Shown here piece after piece: positions 8,297 to 16,480 of a stretch of DNA of 64,000 bases. Location of the stretch: positions 231,739 through 295,738 of the forward strand of contig SUXI01000001.1 in NCBI GenBank assembly GCA_015060975.1, written 5' to 3'. Positions within the stretch are counted from its first letter, which is position 1, and the number at the start of each line of letters is the position of its first letter. Made by a program: the position numbers and the translations under genes. The notes under the pieces are model-generated. The model ran no database searches. It was not told where the DNA came from and was given only the letters and a program-made list of their open reading frames with translations. This DNA comes from Bacteroidales bacterium (lineage in GTDB: Bacteria; Bacteroidota; Bacteroidia; Bacteroidales; Muribaculaceae).

Positions 8297-9547
8297 TTAT
8301 TTGTCTGTTTCTGTTGAAGCCCACCTATATAATCGGTCGCTCGGTCTAATCTTTTGATTGGTTTTTATTGAGAATCGTTCCCCTTTAATTGCTTTTTCAA
8401 CAGGCTTAAGATCGACGCGTATTTCATCGATTGTCATTATGACAGCGCCTGTAGTCGGTCCGGTAATTATAATTTCATCGCCAACGTGTAGTTCTCCGCT
8501 TTCCATTTGGAATTCGGCGACACCGATATTTGAAAAATATCTTATTCCTTTCGCTACATATTGTTTAACCCTTGTCGCAGACGAACCATATTTAGCTGAC
8601 CATTCCCCAAGACGTTGCCCAAGATAATATCCGTCCCAAAATCCCCGATTGAATATTTTTGCCAATCGGGAGTCCCAATCGTTTATTTTTTCTTCACAGT
8701 AAGAACCATTGCAATATGTGGCAATAGCTTCGTTGTAGCATTCCACAGCTATTTTTACATATTCGGGTCCTCTTGCACGACCTTCAATTTTTAGTACCCT
8801 AACGCCTGCATCGATTACTTTGTTGAGGAAGTGGATTGTTTTAAGGTCTTTTGGCGACATGATATATTGATTTTCCACATCTAGCTGCTCGCCGGTGTCG
8901 CGGTCTGTTACAGTGTAGGATCTGCGACATATTTGTGCGCAAGAACCACGGTTGGCACTATAATTCATTTCATGTAGGCTCAAATAGCATTTGCCTGAGA
9001 CTGCCATGCATAATGCTCCGTGGCAGAACATTTCAATACGAACCAAATCACCATGAGGACCTCTCACATCTTGTTCTCTTATTGCATCATAAATCGCTTT
9101 TACTTGGTCGAGGTTTAGTTCTCGAGCGAGTACCACCACATCGGCATATTGGGCATAGAATTTTACAGCTTCTATATTTGTGATATTGACTTGGGTGGAT
9201 ATGTGCACTTCCACGTCAATGCTCCGAGCATAGGATATTGCAGCAATGTCTGACGCAATAATCGCCGATATGCCCGATTCTTTTACGGCATCGATGATGG
9301 CATGGCATGTATCAATATCGTTATCGAAGATGATGGTATTGACGGTAAGATAGCTTTTTACATTGTTCTGATGGCATATAGAGGCAATATTATGGAGGTC
9401 GGCAAGAGTGAAATTAACCGATGAACGAGCCCGCATGTTTAATCCTTCCACGCCAAAATAAATAGCGTCGGCACCAGCTTGAATCGCAGCATGAAGCGAT
9501 TCGTAGCTACCTACCGGTGCCATTATTTCAAAATCTTTACGATTCAT
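8297..9547 (-). CDS. U32-family protein, TrhP/YegQ-like (tRNA U34 hydroxylation)
   Basis: A 416-residue member of the U32 'peptidase' family, whose better-studied members act in RNA hydroxylation (TrhP/YegQ on tRNA U34, RlhA on 23S rRNA) using prephenate-dependent chemistry. Conserved elements: EIMAPVGSYESL at the start of the TIM-like barrel, HISTQVNITN, and the cysteine-rich block FCHGALCMAVSGKC then RGSCAQICRRSY, presumed metal or cluster ligands. I start at the ATG at 9547 (MNRKDFEIMAPVG); upstream in-frame sequence reaches into slyD. It follows slyD by 35 bp. Assignment to TrhP rather than RlhA rests on length and is moderate. Confidence 0.8.
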   Translation of the reverse strand: MNRKDFEIMAPVGSYESLHAAIQAGADAIYFGVEGLNMRARSSVNFTLADLHNIASICHQNNVKSYLTVNTIIFDNDIDTCHAIIDAVKESGISAIIASDIAAISYARSIDVEVHISTQVNITNIEAVKFYAQYADVVVLARELNLDQVKAIYDAIREQDVRGPHGDLVRIEMFCHGALCMAVSGKCYLSLHEMNYSANRGSCAQICRRSYTVTDRDTGEQLDVENQYIMSPKDLKTIHFLNKVIDAGVRVLKIEGRARGPEYVKIAVECYNEAIATYCNGSYCEEKINDWDSRLAKIFNRGFWDGYYLGQRLGEWSAKYGSSATRVKQYVAKGIRYFSNIGVAEFQMESGELHVGDEIIITGPTTGAVIMTIDEIRVDLKPVEKAIKGERFSIKTNQKIRPSDRLYRWASTETDK

Positions 9548-9582
9548 CAATGTATAATATGAGCTTATATTGCTATGTATTA

Positions 9583-10161
9583 TTAATGGCAAGAGCCACA
9601 GCCACAACCATGTTCATCGCCACATCCGCACTCATCGCCGCAACCGTGGTCGCCACATCCACATCCGCAACCACATGTTGGGTTTAATTCTTCGGGAGTT
9701 GCATCGCGCACAACGAGGATTTTGCCATCGAACCGTACGTTATCTTTTGCTAATGGGTGATTGAAGTCCATTTTAACGGAGTTTTTAGTAACTTCAATAA
9801 CAAGACCATTGATGCGGAATCCATCGGCTGTCATCATGGGTACTGATGCGCCTTTTTTGATGAATTCGTCGTCAAATTTTCCATCAACCAAGAAAAGGTC
9901 GCGATCAAGTTCTACAATTTGGTTTTCGTCGTAAGGTCCAAATGCGTCTTCTGCCTTTACGATAAGGTCGAATTTGCCGCCAACTTCAAGTGCATAGATT
10001 GCTTTTTCCAAAGGAACAACCATTCCCGGGGTCACTCCGTAAACAAAACGTTCGGGATCGGATTCCTCGCTTTGGTGAACAAGTTGTTGAGTTCCATCGG
10101 GTAGCACTTTATATAGGTCATAGACCATTTCCACATATTTTCCTTGTTGAATTTTTTCCAT
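9583..10161 (-). CDS. slyD: FKBP-type peptidyl-prolyl isomerase, SlyD-like with metal-binding tail
   Basis: A 192-residue cytoplasmic prolyl isomerase and chaperone. The FKBP body contains VYGVTPGMVVPLEKAI, the inserted-in-flap chaperone region, and FNHPLAKDNVRFDG, typical of SlyD. The last 30 residues are almost purely Cys, Gly, His, Asp and Glu (repeats of CGCG, DHGCGDEC, CGSCH), with twelve cysteines, a soft-metal chelating tail like the one in E. coli SlyD that delivers nickel. No hydrogenase gene is visible nearby, so the metal partner is unknown. It lies between a membrane-protein gene and the U32 gene. Confidence 0.9.
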   Translation of the reverse strand: MEKIQQGKYVEMVYDLYKVLPDGTQQLVHQSEESDPERFVYGVTPGMVVPLEKAIYALEVGGKFDLIVKAEDAFGPYDENQIVELDRDLFLVDGKFDDEFIKKGASVPMMTADGFRINGLVIEVTKNSVKMDFNHPLAKDNVRFDGKILVVRDATPEELNPTCGCGCGCGDHGCGDECGCGDEHGCGCGSCH

Positions 10162-10204
10162 AATTTTTATATGTTTGTTTATATTATATTCAAATATTTA
10201 TTTT

Positions 10205-10711
10205 TTATTGATTTCGTTCTGAGGTTAATTTTATTGCTATCATTTTGCATGAATCGGCAATAGGTAATTGTTCTATTTTACTATATTCGTTCATTAATAT
10301 GGCTAATGAATCATAATAGTTTGTAGAATCGTTGTCTGAGATTCTATGGAGTAATGTTGTTTCTTCGATAACCGTATAAAAATGGTTGTATCTTTTGTCC
10401 TTTAATAAAAAGGTGTCAAGGCGCATTAGGTAAAGGCTGTCGATGTTTTGTTTCATCACAAGAGCTTTCTCCATGGGCTTTAATGCTGTTAAATCAAGGG
10501 CTTTGTTAGTGGCAGAGACGAATTGTTCCGCTGTTTTTTTTACCAAGTCGCTTTCCAATTTCTCACGTTCGATATTATCGACATCTGTTTTTACATTATA
10601 CATTTCTTTTGCAAACCAAGCGGCAAGCCCTAAGACCACAATCAAAATCACGGTTGAAAATCGTGGTAATAATGTTTTTTTTCTGCGATATTTCTTGTGT
10701 CGCCTACTCAT
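10205..10711 (-). CDS. Single-span membrane protein of unknown function
   Basis: A 168-residue protein not recognised. Basic start MSRRHKKYRRKK, one transmembrane segment (STVILIVVLGLAAWFAKEMY, about 19-39), then a mostly helical, charged extracytoplasmic region with likely coiled-coil character. The ATG at 10711 is preferred because it places the basic cluster right before the membrane span; the alternative in-frame start at 10744 adds only 11 residues. It precedes slyD by 43 bp on the same strand and has its own -7 box at 10742-10749. Confidence 0.6.
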   Translation of the reverse strand: MSRRHKKYRRKKTLLPRFSTVILIVVLGLAAWFAKEMYNVKTDVDNIEREKLESDLVKKTAEQFVSATNKALDLTALKPMEKALVMKQNIDSLYLMRLDTFLLKDKRYNHFYTVIEETTLLHRISDNDSTNYYDSLAILMNEYSKIEQLPIADSCKMIAIKLTSERNQ

Positions 10712-10741
10712 GATAACGTTTGGCTTGATTAGAGATATGTG

Positions 10742-10749
10742 CAAAGATA
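10742..10749 (-). promoter_or_regulatory. -7 box upstream of the 168-residue membrane protein
   Basis: TATCTTTG on the minus strand, 31 bp before the ATG at 10711; probably also serves slyD and the U32 gene. Confidence 0.6.
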
Positions 10750-10826
10750 ATATTTATAATTCACAATGCATAATTTTCAGTGAAACATTGAGAGTCAATA
10801 ATCATATTAAAATTAAGTTTTGCGAC

Positions 10827-10866
10827 AAAAAAAGAATTGTGCCAAAATGAGTTCGACACAATTCTT
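10827..10866 (-). terminator. Terminator of the tRNA-Glu / rpsT transcript
   Basis: GAATTGTG (10834-10841) and CACAATTC (10856-10863) pair; on the minus strand the stem is followed by seven T, just downstream of the second tRNA-Glu. Confidence 0.8.
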
Positions 10867-10870
10867 TATG

Positions 10871-10942
10871 TAGCCCATAGGAGAATCGAACTCCTCTTTC
10901 AAGAATGAAAATCTTGCGTCCTAACCGATAGACGAATGGGCC
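10871..10942 (-). tRNA. tRNA-Glu (anticodon TTC), copy downstream of rpsT
   Basis: A 72-nt tRNA with acceptor GGCCCAT/ATGGGCT, anticodon loop TTTTCAT giving TTC, and discriminator A; no encoded CCA. Base-for-base identical to the copy at 11258-11329. Confidence 0.95.
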
Positions 10943-10963
10943 AACAAATATCAAACTGCCGTA

Positions 10964-11221
10964 TTAAGCAGAGAGTTTGTTGATGTGGAGAGCAAGCTTG
11001 CTTTTTAGGTTAGCTGCTTTGTTCTTAGAGATAGTCTTTTTAGAAGCAAGACGATCGAGCATTGCAGTCACTTTCTTGAATGCAACTTCGGCTTCAGCTT
11101 TGTCGGTCATTGCGCGAAGGCGACGAACTGCGTTACGAGCTGTTTTCGCATAATAACGGTTACGAGCGTTGCGTGTCTTGGTTTGACGAATTCTCTTTTC
11201 TGATGATTTATGATTTGCCAT
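10964..11221 (-). CDS. rpsT: 30S ribosomal protein S20
   Basis: An 85-residue basic helical protein that binds 16S rRNA. The start [18 protein letters not shown] and the alanine/lysine-rich helices are typical S20. The reading frame stays open upstream for over 70 codons and passes through a tRNA gene; the ATG at 11221 is clearly the real start. The gene sits between two identical tRNA-Glu genes on the same strand and is probably co-transcribed with them from the promoter at 11357-11388. Confidence 0.97.
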   Translation of the reverse strand: MANHKSSEKRIRQTKTRNARNRYYAKTARNAVRRLRAMTDKAEAEVAFKKVTAMLDRLASKKTISKNKAANLKSKLALHINKLSA

Positions 11222-11257
11222 TATAAATAAATCTTTTTTAGTTCTATTTTTAATTAG

Positions 11258-11329
11258 TAGCCCATAGGAGAATCGAACTCCTCTTTCAAGAATGAAAATC
11301 TTGCGTCCTAACCGATAGACGAATGGGCC
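11258..11329 (-). tRNA. tRNA-Glu (anticodon TTC), copy upstream of rpsT
   Basis: Identical in all 72 positions to the copy at 10871-10942. It is the first RNA of the tRNA-Glu / rpsT / tRNA-Glu transcription unit. Confidence 0.95.
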
Positions 11330-11356
11330 GTTAGGGATTTCCCAAAATTGCGAGTG

Positions 11357-11388
11357 CAAATTTAGGGACAAATTTTTACATGTGCAAA
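11357..11388 (-). promoter_or_regulatory. Promoter of the tRNA-Glu / rpsT unit
   Basis: On the minus strand TTTG (11385-11388), a 20-bp spacer and TAAATTTG (11357-11364), about 27 bp before the tRNA. Confidence 0.7.
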
Positions 11389-11459
11389 TATTTTTCAAAA
11401 AAAACGCAATTATGGCTTTTTTGTGGATATATTTATTCAAATAAGATGCTTGGAGCCTT

Positions 11460-11467
11460 TATTTTTG
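11460..11467 (+). promoter_or_regulatory. -7 box of recO
   Basis: TATTTTTG fits TAnnTTTG and lies 25 bp upstream of the recO ATG. Confidence 0.5.
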
Positions 11468-11492
11468 TATCTTTATAATAAAATTCAGATAG

Positions 11493-12218
11493 ATGTATCA
11501 ACTATTGCATTGTGTTGCGTTACGCACGATAAAGTATAATGACAAAAATTCGATTTTGAGTGTATATTCGCTCGAAATGGGACGGTTGTCTTTTCTTGTG
11601 TCGGCAGGTAATGGGCGGGAAGCAAACCGTCGCAGAGCCATGCTCATGCCATTAAGTATCTTTGAGTGTGTGGCATCGATAAAGCCCGGGCGAGAACTGC
11701 ACACGATGCGCGACCTTCGTGTATTAGTGCCATTACATGGGCTGCATTCGCATCCAATGAAAGGGGCGGTGACAATGTTTATTGCCGATGTGCTTAATGC
11801 GGTGTTGCGAGAGAGTCAAAGAGAAGATGCGACTTTCGCGTTTTTGGTCGATGCGATTACCCGGTTTGATGTGATGAATGAGGGTATTGCAAATTTCCAT
11901 CTTTGTTTTTTATATAAGCTTGGACGTTTTATTGGTATTGAGCCTGATGTTTCGACTTATCAAAGTGGGGCGGTGTTTGATATGCAAGAGGGTCTATTTA
12001 GAATGACTCCACCATTGCATCATAAATATCTTAGCGTAGATGAAGCTTCGGTATTGGCGATGTTGTCGCGTATGACTTTTGATAATATGCGATTCTATAG
12101 GTTTAATCGCAATCAACGCAATGACTTACTTGATAAGATTCTCGAATACTACACAATTCATTATAGTTCACTTTCGCAAATGCAATCGCTTGATGTGTTG
12201 CGAAGTTTATTCATTTAG
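11493..12218 (+). CDS. recO: DNA repair protein RecO
   Basis: RecO loads RecA onto SSB-coated single-stranded DNA in the RecFOR gap-repair pathway. The 241-residue product has the N-terminal OB-fold with the family start ALRTIKYNDKNSILSVYS and a following GRLSFLVSAG strand, then a helical C-terminal domain (FLYKLGRFIGIEPD). No CxxC zinc pairs are seen, as in many Bacteroidetes RecO proteins. Single gene divergent from the rpsT unit. Confidence 0.9.
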   Translation: MYQLLHCVALRTIKYNDKNSILSVYSLEMGRLSFLVSAGNGREANRRRAMLMPLSIFECVASIKPGRELHTMRDLRVLVPLHGLHSHPMKGAVTMFIADVLNAVLRESQREDATFAFLVDAITRFDVMNEGIANFHLCFLYKLGRFIGIEPDVSTYQSGAVFDMQEGLFRMTPPLHHKYLSVDEASVLAMLSRMTFDNMRFYRFNRNQRNDLLDKILEYYTIHYSSLSQMQSLDVLRSLFI

Positions 12219-12286
12219 CGATACATATTAGATATAATGGACAAAAAAAACTCCATTTCATACAATAGGATATAATGTAAACTTTA

Positions 12287-12294
12287 TATCTTTG
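12287..12294 (+). promoter_or_regulatory. -7 box of the phospholipase gene
   Basis: TATCTTTG, 22 bp upstream of the ATG at 12316. Confidence 0.6.
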
Positions 12295-12315
12295 CACTTG
12301 TTTATGACGATATAA

Positions 12316-13167
12316 ATGAGATTTAAACGGTTAGGCATATTAATTGCAATTTTAATTGAAGCGTGTGGTATCTCTGTGGGGCAGATTTTGATTCCTGAAA
12401 AAGATGTTTATGAAGTATTGGATGCCGATAGTTTAAGGGAGGCTTTTGATAGACGACCTTATTTTGGATTATATAAGGATAATTATTTTATTTTTGGCAC
12501 TGCAGTTGGTAGTACTCCTACTGTCAGAAATACAAATGTGAAGTTTCAAATTTCTATTTCACAACGTCTCACAAAAAGTGTTCTCCCATGGGGTACATAT
12601 TTGTACTTGTTTTATTCGCAAAAGTGTTTTTGGAATGTCCTTGAGGAGTCGATGCCTATGACCGATTTGAATTTTAATCCTGGAATAGGGCTGGGTAAGC
12701 CGTTGTTTGTTAAAGATAGGTTTATAGGGGAAATGAAACTAATGCTTGAACATGAAAGTAATGGTAAAGATGGAGATGATTCACGTTCTTGGAATAAACT
12801 GTCTTTTGCCGCCAATATCGCTGTTGCCCCGGGAATGATTATTCACGGAAAGGCTTGGCTTCCTATTGTTGATGGTCAAAATAACAAAGATATTCTTGAT
12901 TATTGTGGAATATATCAAATGGGAATGTCTTTAAGAACCTATGATAAAAAATGGGGATTGAGCATTATATTGACAAAACGCAAAGGGTGGACTTTGAATT
13001 ATAATTCTATTGCGGAGTTATGTTATCGGTTTAATAATAATCAAAACCAATATCTTTTTTTGCAATATTATAATGGTTATGGAGAAGGGTTACTTGAGTA
13101 TAATAAATTCCATTCTCAGCTCAGGGCGGGAATTGTAATAAAACCTGAATTGTTCAGTGATTTCTAA
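12316..13167 (+). CDS. pldA: Outer membrane phospholipase A (OMPLA family)
   Basis: A 283-residue beta-barrel enzyme predicted to hydrolyse outer-leaflet phospholipids, keeping outer-membrane asymmetry or lysing cells when triggered. Residues 1-22 look like a signal peptide (ILIAILIEACGISVG). The catalytic triad is complete: H146 and S148 in EHESNG and N160 in SRSWN. The 14-residue His-Asn spacing equals E. coli H142/N156. The surrounding alternating hydrophobic strands fit a 12-stranded barrel, and the protein is close to the E. coli mature length. It has its own promoter and faces a convergent minus-strand operon. Confidence 0.88.
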   Translation: MRFKRLGILIAILIEACGISVGQILIPEKDVYEVLDADSLREAFDRRPYFGLYKDNYFIFGTAVGSTPTVRNTNVKFQISISQRLTKSVLPWGTYLYLFYSQKCFWNVLEESMPMTDLNFNPGIGLGKPLFVKDRFIGEMKLMLEHESNGKDGDDSRSWNKLSFAANIAVAPGMIIHGKAWLPIVDGQNNKDILDYCGIYQMGMSLRTYDKKWGLSIILTKRKGWTLNYNSIAELCYRFNNNQNQYLFLQYYNGYGEGLLEYNKFHSQLRAGIVIKPELFSDF

Positions 13168-13196
13168 ATTTGAGATTATATTTGCATTTTGTGTAG

Positions 13197-13568
13197 CTAT
13201 ATGATATTTCTCAAAATCCACCATGCTAATATTATTATAATTACACTCCACACTATCCATCGTGAGTAAATGATATCATAAAATCTTGGCAATTCTTTTT
13301 GAAATAAACCAGCCACTATCATCATTAAGAGAATAGGGGATAATATCATAATAACGGCGTTGTAATTCCATGCCGATATAAAATCACCGTGAAGTAGCGC
13401 ATGGAGCATGCGTTGACTTCCGCAACCGGCACATTCCCAACCTGTGATGCAGTAAAACAGACAACGTGGGAATGGATGATTTATAGGGTCAAAAATATAG
13501 TATATCAAGATGATAATGCCGGCTACAATAAGTGCCGGCATTGCATATCGTTTTAAATTGTTTGTCAT
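13197..13568 (-). CDS. DUF2752 membrane protein
   Basis: A 123-residue integral membrane protein with three hydrophobic spans (ALIVAGIIILIYYIF; AVIMILSPILLMMIVAGLF; WSVIIIILAWWIL). Between spans 1 and 2 is FPRCLFYCITGWECAGCGSQRM, whose CPxCxxTG..CPxCG-like pattern is the DUF2752 signature. The ATG at 13568 gives a normal N-terminus and overlaps the stop of the GYF/CD225 gene by 4 bp (translational coupling). Function unknown. Confidence 0.8.
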   Translation of the reverse strand: MTNNLKRYAMPALIVAGIIILIYYIFDPINHPFPRCLFYCITGWECAGCGSQRMLHALLHGDFISAWNYNAVIMILSPILLMMIVAGLFQKELPRFYDIIYSRWIVWSVIIIILAWWILRNII

Positions 13569-13996
13569 AGTAATGCGAAGACAATTTGGAGTGGAATAGA
13601 GGCTAATCCCACAACAAAACTCAAAATAACCCACAATGCGGCTCGTTCTGAATATTTCTTAGCTTGGTCAATGTCTCCTCTGTCATATTTTGTTTTCACA
13701 TTGGCGGCATATATTATTGCGATTATTCCAAATATTTGGCAACAACATAATGTTGATAATATCGCCCACACCAAGTATGTGGGAGGACATTGAGGCGGAG
13801 GCACAGGAGAAACTCCTGCCTTGCGCATTTCAAAGGGGGTGAACATGCTCACTAACTCGGGTAGCTGTGCGGCTTGAATCCAATGAGTTAATCCTTCATG
13901 CCACACGAGGGTATCGGGAGGGATTGTTTTCAATAATAATTGTTCGCGTGTATAGGGTCCCTCTTTTTCGCCATTTATTGATATCCAATATTCCAT
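13565..13996 (-). CDS. GYF_2 plus CD225/dispanin-like membrane protein
   Basis: A 143-residue protein in two parts. Residues 1-50 match the bacterial GYF_2 domain (YWISINGEKEGPYTREQL ... WHEGLTHWIQAAQLPEL), a probable protein-interaction module. The rest is a two-span CD225/dispanin-like region: LVWAILSTLCCCQIFGIIAI, then a loop with YDRGDIDQAKKYSERAALW, then a second span. Coupled to the DUF2752 gene by a 4-bp overlap and 16 bp after deoC. A second GYF_2 protein, fused to DUF805, is at 39022-39573. Role unknown. Confidence 0.8.
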   Translation of the reverse strand: MEYWISINGEKEGPYTREQLLLKTIPPDTLVWHEGLTHWIQAAQLPELVSMFTPFEMRKAGVSPVPPPQCPPTYLVWAILSTLCCCQIFGIIAIIYAANVKTKYDRGDIDQAKKYSERAALWVILSFVVGLASIPLQIVFALL

Positions 13997-14012
13997 TTTG
14001 AATTATTGATTT

Positions 14013-14897
14013 TTAAAAGAAATTTGTTTCTAAGCCTATTATATCACTTAGTAGTTTGTTCGCAAGACGACTTGCGCCTATGCGGAAATATTTATTTGTG
14101 AGCCATTTGCTACCGAGAACCTCCTTGACAATGGTATAATAGGCTACAGCCTCATCGGTGGTTGTCACACCTCCCGATATTTTTATGCCTACCATATTCC
14201 CGGTTTTTGAGTGATATTCTTTTATGCATTTAGCCATGATATACACCGCTTCGTGTGTTGCGCCGGGATATTCTTTGCCTGTTGAGGTTTTAAGAAAGTC
14301 GGCACCTGAATATAGCGATAATATTGATGCCGCTTTTATGTCTTTGGCAGTCTTTAACGCGCCTGTTTCAAGTATGATTTTTAATTTTTTATCTCGACAT
14401 GCGGCTTTAAGTTCGGTTATTTCATCGCATGCACTTTCATAATCTTCATCAAAATAATTGCCAAGATTGAAAACAGCATCGATTTCATCGGCACCGCCAT
14501 CGATAGCGAGTGCGGTCTCGGCAACTTTAACTTCTATAAATGATTGAGAAGAGGGGAAACATGCCGATACACATGCTATATTAACGTCAGATACTTCAAG
14601 CACTGATTGTGCGACTGAGGCAAAACATGGATATACACATATTGAAGCTACATTTTTTAATTCGCCATATACCTCTTCAAATTTATTGACACGTTCTACA
14701 AATTTTGAAACCGATTGTGATGAATCGGTGGAATTTAGCATGGTTAGGTCAATGCTATTAAGCAAAAATTTATACACTTCTTGATTTTTATTTTCATTAG
14801 TATGTTCATCAAGAATTTTAGCTACAGCTATCTTTATTTTTTCATCATCGGCATTTATATTGCTTGCCGCAATTGTGTCACGATATTTGTCACTCAT
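14013..14897 (-). CDS. deoC: Deoxyribose-phosphate aldolase
   Basis: DeoC cleaves 2-deoxyribose-5-phosphate to glyceraldehyde-3-phosphate and acetaldehyde in deoxynucleoside salvage. The 294-residue protein has the TIM-barrel motifs CVYPCFA, EIDAVFNLG, and the Schiff-base lysine K203 in DFLKTSTGK; GIKISGGV carries the second conserved lysine. About 30-40 N-terminal residues precede the usual core, typical of the longer Bacteroidetes form. Third gene of the dtd-mazG-deoC run. Confidence 0.93.
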   Translation of the reverse strand: MSDKYRDTIAASNINADDEKIKIAVAKILDEHTNENKNQEVYKFLLNSIDLTMLNSTDSSQSVSKFVERVNKFEEVYGELKNVASICVYPCFASVAQSVLEVSDVNIACVSACFPSSQSFIEVKVAETALAIDGGADEIDAVFNLGNYFDEDYESACDEITELKAACRDKKLKIILETGALKTAKDIKAASILSLYSGADFLKTSTGKEYPGATHEAVYIMAKCIKEYHSKTGNMVGIKISGGVTTTDEAVAYYTIVKEVLGSKWLTNKYFRIGASRLANKLLSDIIGLETNFF

Positions 14898-14927
14898 AAT
14901 CTTATTTCGATTTATTCGTTGTTTTAT

Positions 14928-15266
14928 TTATTTCAATTTCGGGTTGTTGAGATGTCGGGTTTTATCTCGGTCACTCTTTTTACTTATATTTTGTAAAAAA
15001 GCCTTGCTGAGGTCTATTCCCGATTGGTTTGCTATGGCAATGGTTATCCATAACAAATCGGCAAGTTCATCGGCTAAATCGGGCGTTTCTCCCGGTTTAA
15101 ATGATTGTTCGCCATGCAAACGTGCCATTATGCGTGCTACTTCTCCGGTTTCTTCGGCAAGGATAGCCATGTTGGTTAGTGGAGAGAAATATCTCACGCC
15201 AATGGTTTTAATCCAATTATCTACCATGCGTTGAGCTTCGCAAATTGTAATATCTTTGGCTGTCAT
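14928..15266 (-). CDS. MazG-like nucleotide pyrophosphohydrolase
   Basis: A 112-residue all-alpha NTP pyrophosphohydrolase. The metal-binding pattern is clear: LAEETGEVARIMAR (E-E-x-x-E) followed by DELADLLWITIAIA. Single-domain MazG proteins of this size clean non-canonical or excess nucleotides. It starts 5 bp after dtd and precedes deoC by 30 bp, so it joins a quality-control and nucleotide-salvage operon. Confidence 0.85.
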   Translation of the reverse strand: MTAKDITICEAQRMVDNWIKTIGVRYFSPLTNMAILAEETGEVARIMARLHGEQSFKPGETPDLADELADLLWITIAIANQSGIDLSKAFLQNISKKSDRDKTRHLNNPKLK

Positions 15267-15271
15267 GCGAT

Positions 15272-15724
15272 TTATTCCTTCAGTTTAGAGTCAATTATTA
15301 TTGTTACCGGACCATTATTTATAAGCTCTACTTTCATGTCGGCACCAAAGACCCCTTTTTGTGTGGGGACTCCAAGTGCATTGGCAATTTGATCGCAATA
15401 TTCTTCATAAAGAGGTATCGCTATATCATGCCCGGCAGCACGTATATATGAAGGGCGGTTCCCTTTTCGAGTAGATGCTGTGAGTGTGAATTGGCTTACT
15501 GCCAACACTTCTCCGCCCACATCGTGTATCGAACGGTTCATAACTCCGTTTTCATCATCAAAGATGCGTAAAGCAACGGTTTTGCCCACAAGCCATTTCA
15601 CGTCTTCTTGGGTATCGCCATTTTCAACACCCACAAGCACCATAAGTCCATTGCCTATTGATGCTTTTAACTCTCCTTCGACGGTTACCGAAGCTCTACT
15701 AACTCGTTGTATGACAAGTCTCAT
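15272..15724 (-). CDS. dtd: D-aminoacyl-tRNA deacylase
   Basis: DTD removes D-amino acids, and glycine from tRNA-Ala, to protect translation. The 150-residue protein has both active-site motifs: SQFTL (residues about 77-81) and the cross-subunit NGPVTI near the C-terminus. The start MRLVIQRVSRASVTVEGE is canonical. It leads the operon; a -7 box is at 15762-15769. Confidence 0.96.
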   Translation of the reverse strand: MRLVIQRVSRASVTVEGELKASIGNGLMVLVGVENGDTQEDVKWLVGKTVALRIFDDENGVMNRSIHDVGGEVLAVSQFTLTASTRKGNRPSYIRAAGHDIAIPLYEEYCDQIANALGVPTQKGVFGADMKVELINNGPVTIIIDSKLKE

Positions 15725-15761
15725 AATGCGAAATTCAGTGTTATTGAATTAGATGATATTG

Positions 15762-15769
15762 CAAAGATA
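15762..15769 (-). promoter_or_regulatory. -7 box of the dtd-mazG-deoC operon
   Basis: TATCTTTG on the minus strand, 38 bp upstream of the dtd ATG. Confidence 0.6.
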
Positions 15770-15823
15770 CTATTTTTGAGTTACTTCAAAATAATATTGA
15801 TTTGAAATTAATTATCTGAGATT

Positions 15824-16480
15824 TTATTTTGTCGCACGCAATATTTCTCGTTTTCCGCCTGGAGGTCCCGGTAGCCGCTCGGTTGTAAAACCGATATGTT
15901 GTAACATGCGACGTATTTCTCCTTTGGCGCAATAAGTGGTTAATATCCCTCCGGGCGACATTGCATTGTAAATGCGTTTAAATAAATCCTCACTCCACAT
16001 TTCCGGTTGCTTTTCGGGTGCGAAAGCATCGAAATACACCACGTCTATATCTTGAGGTAGTGGGCAAGAGGTGAAATCGCATAGGCGTTTCTCTAAAACA
16101 AAATATGGGGAAATGTCTTGTGGTTTTTCCCACTGTGCCTCATGTAATTTAGTGATTAATTCGGTATCTAATATTTTGTCATAACTCAATTGCCTTATCA
16201 TTTCTATCTCAACCGGATATAATTCGAGTGAGATGTAGTGTACCGCAAAATCCGAATTAGTCGCATTTGCCGTGACAGCGGCATTTAATCCTGTCCCAAA
16301 TCCTATCTCGAGGACTTTTATGGATGTGGCAAATGTTTTTGAGTGATAATGTAATAGTCCGCAATCTCGAAAAATATAGCACGACTCGGTAAAGGCACCT
16401 TTAGTGGAATGATAATGCTCGTCAAGGTGTGGGACATATATTGTAGCCGAGCCGTCGGCAGTAATTTCAATTTTATTCAT
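15824..16480 (-). CDS. mnmD: tRNA mnm5s2U methyltransferase (MnmD)
   Basis: A SAM-dependent methyltransferase, equivalent to the methyltransferase half of MnmC, that finishes mnm5s2U34 in tRNA. The 218-residue product has EIGFGTGLNAAV (SAM loop I) and VVYFDAFAPEKQPEMW, the characteristic MnmD/MnmC block, plus TTYCAKGEIRR. The oxidase half of MnmC is absent, as usual in Bacteroidetes. I prefer the ATG at 16480 (MNKIEITADGS), which overlaps rlmN by 8 bp; an in-frame ATG at 16504 would overlap more. Confidence 0.88.
   Translation of the reverse strand: MNKIEITADGSATIYVPHLDEHYHSTKGAFTESCYIFRDCGLLHYHSKTFATSIKVLEIGFGTGLNAAVTANATNSDFAVHYISLELYPVEIEMIRQLSYDKILDTELITKLHEAQWEKPQDISPYFVLEKRLCDFTSCPLPQDIDVVYFDAFAPEKQPEMWSEDLFKRIYNAMSPGGILTTYCAKGEIRRMLQHIGFTTERLPGPPGGKREILRATK

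Noticed and set aside
10964..11440. A longer 158-codon version of the S20 gene
   Set aside because: The extension reads through a tRNA-Glu gene and the promoter; the normal S20 start is at 11221.
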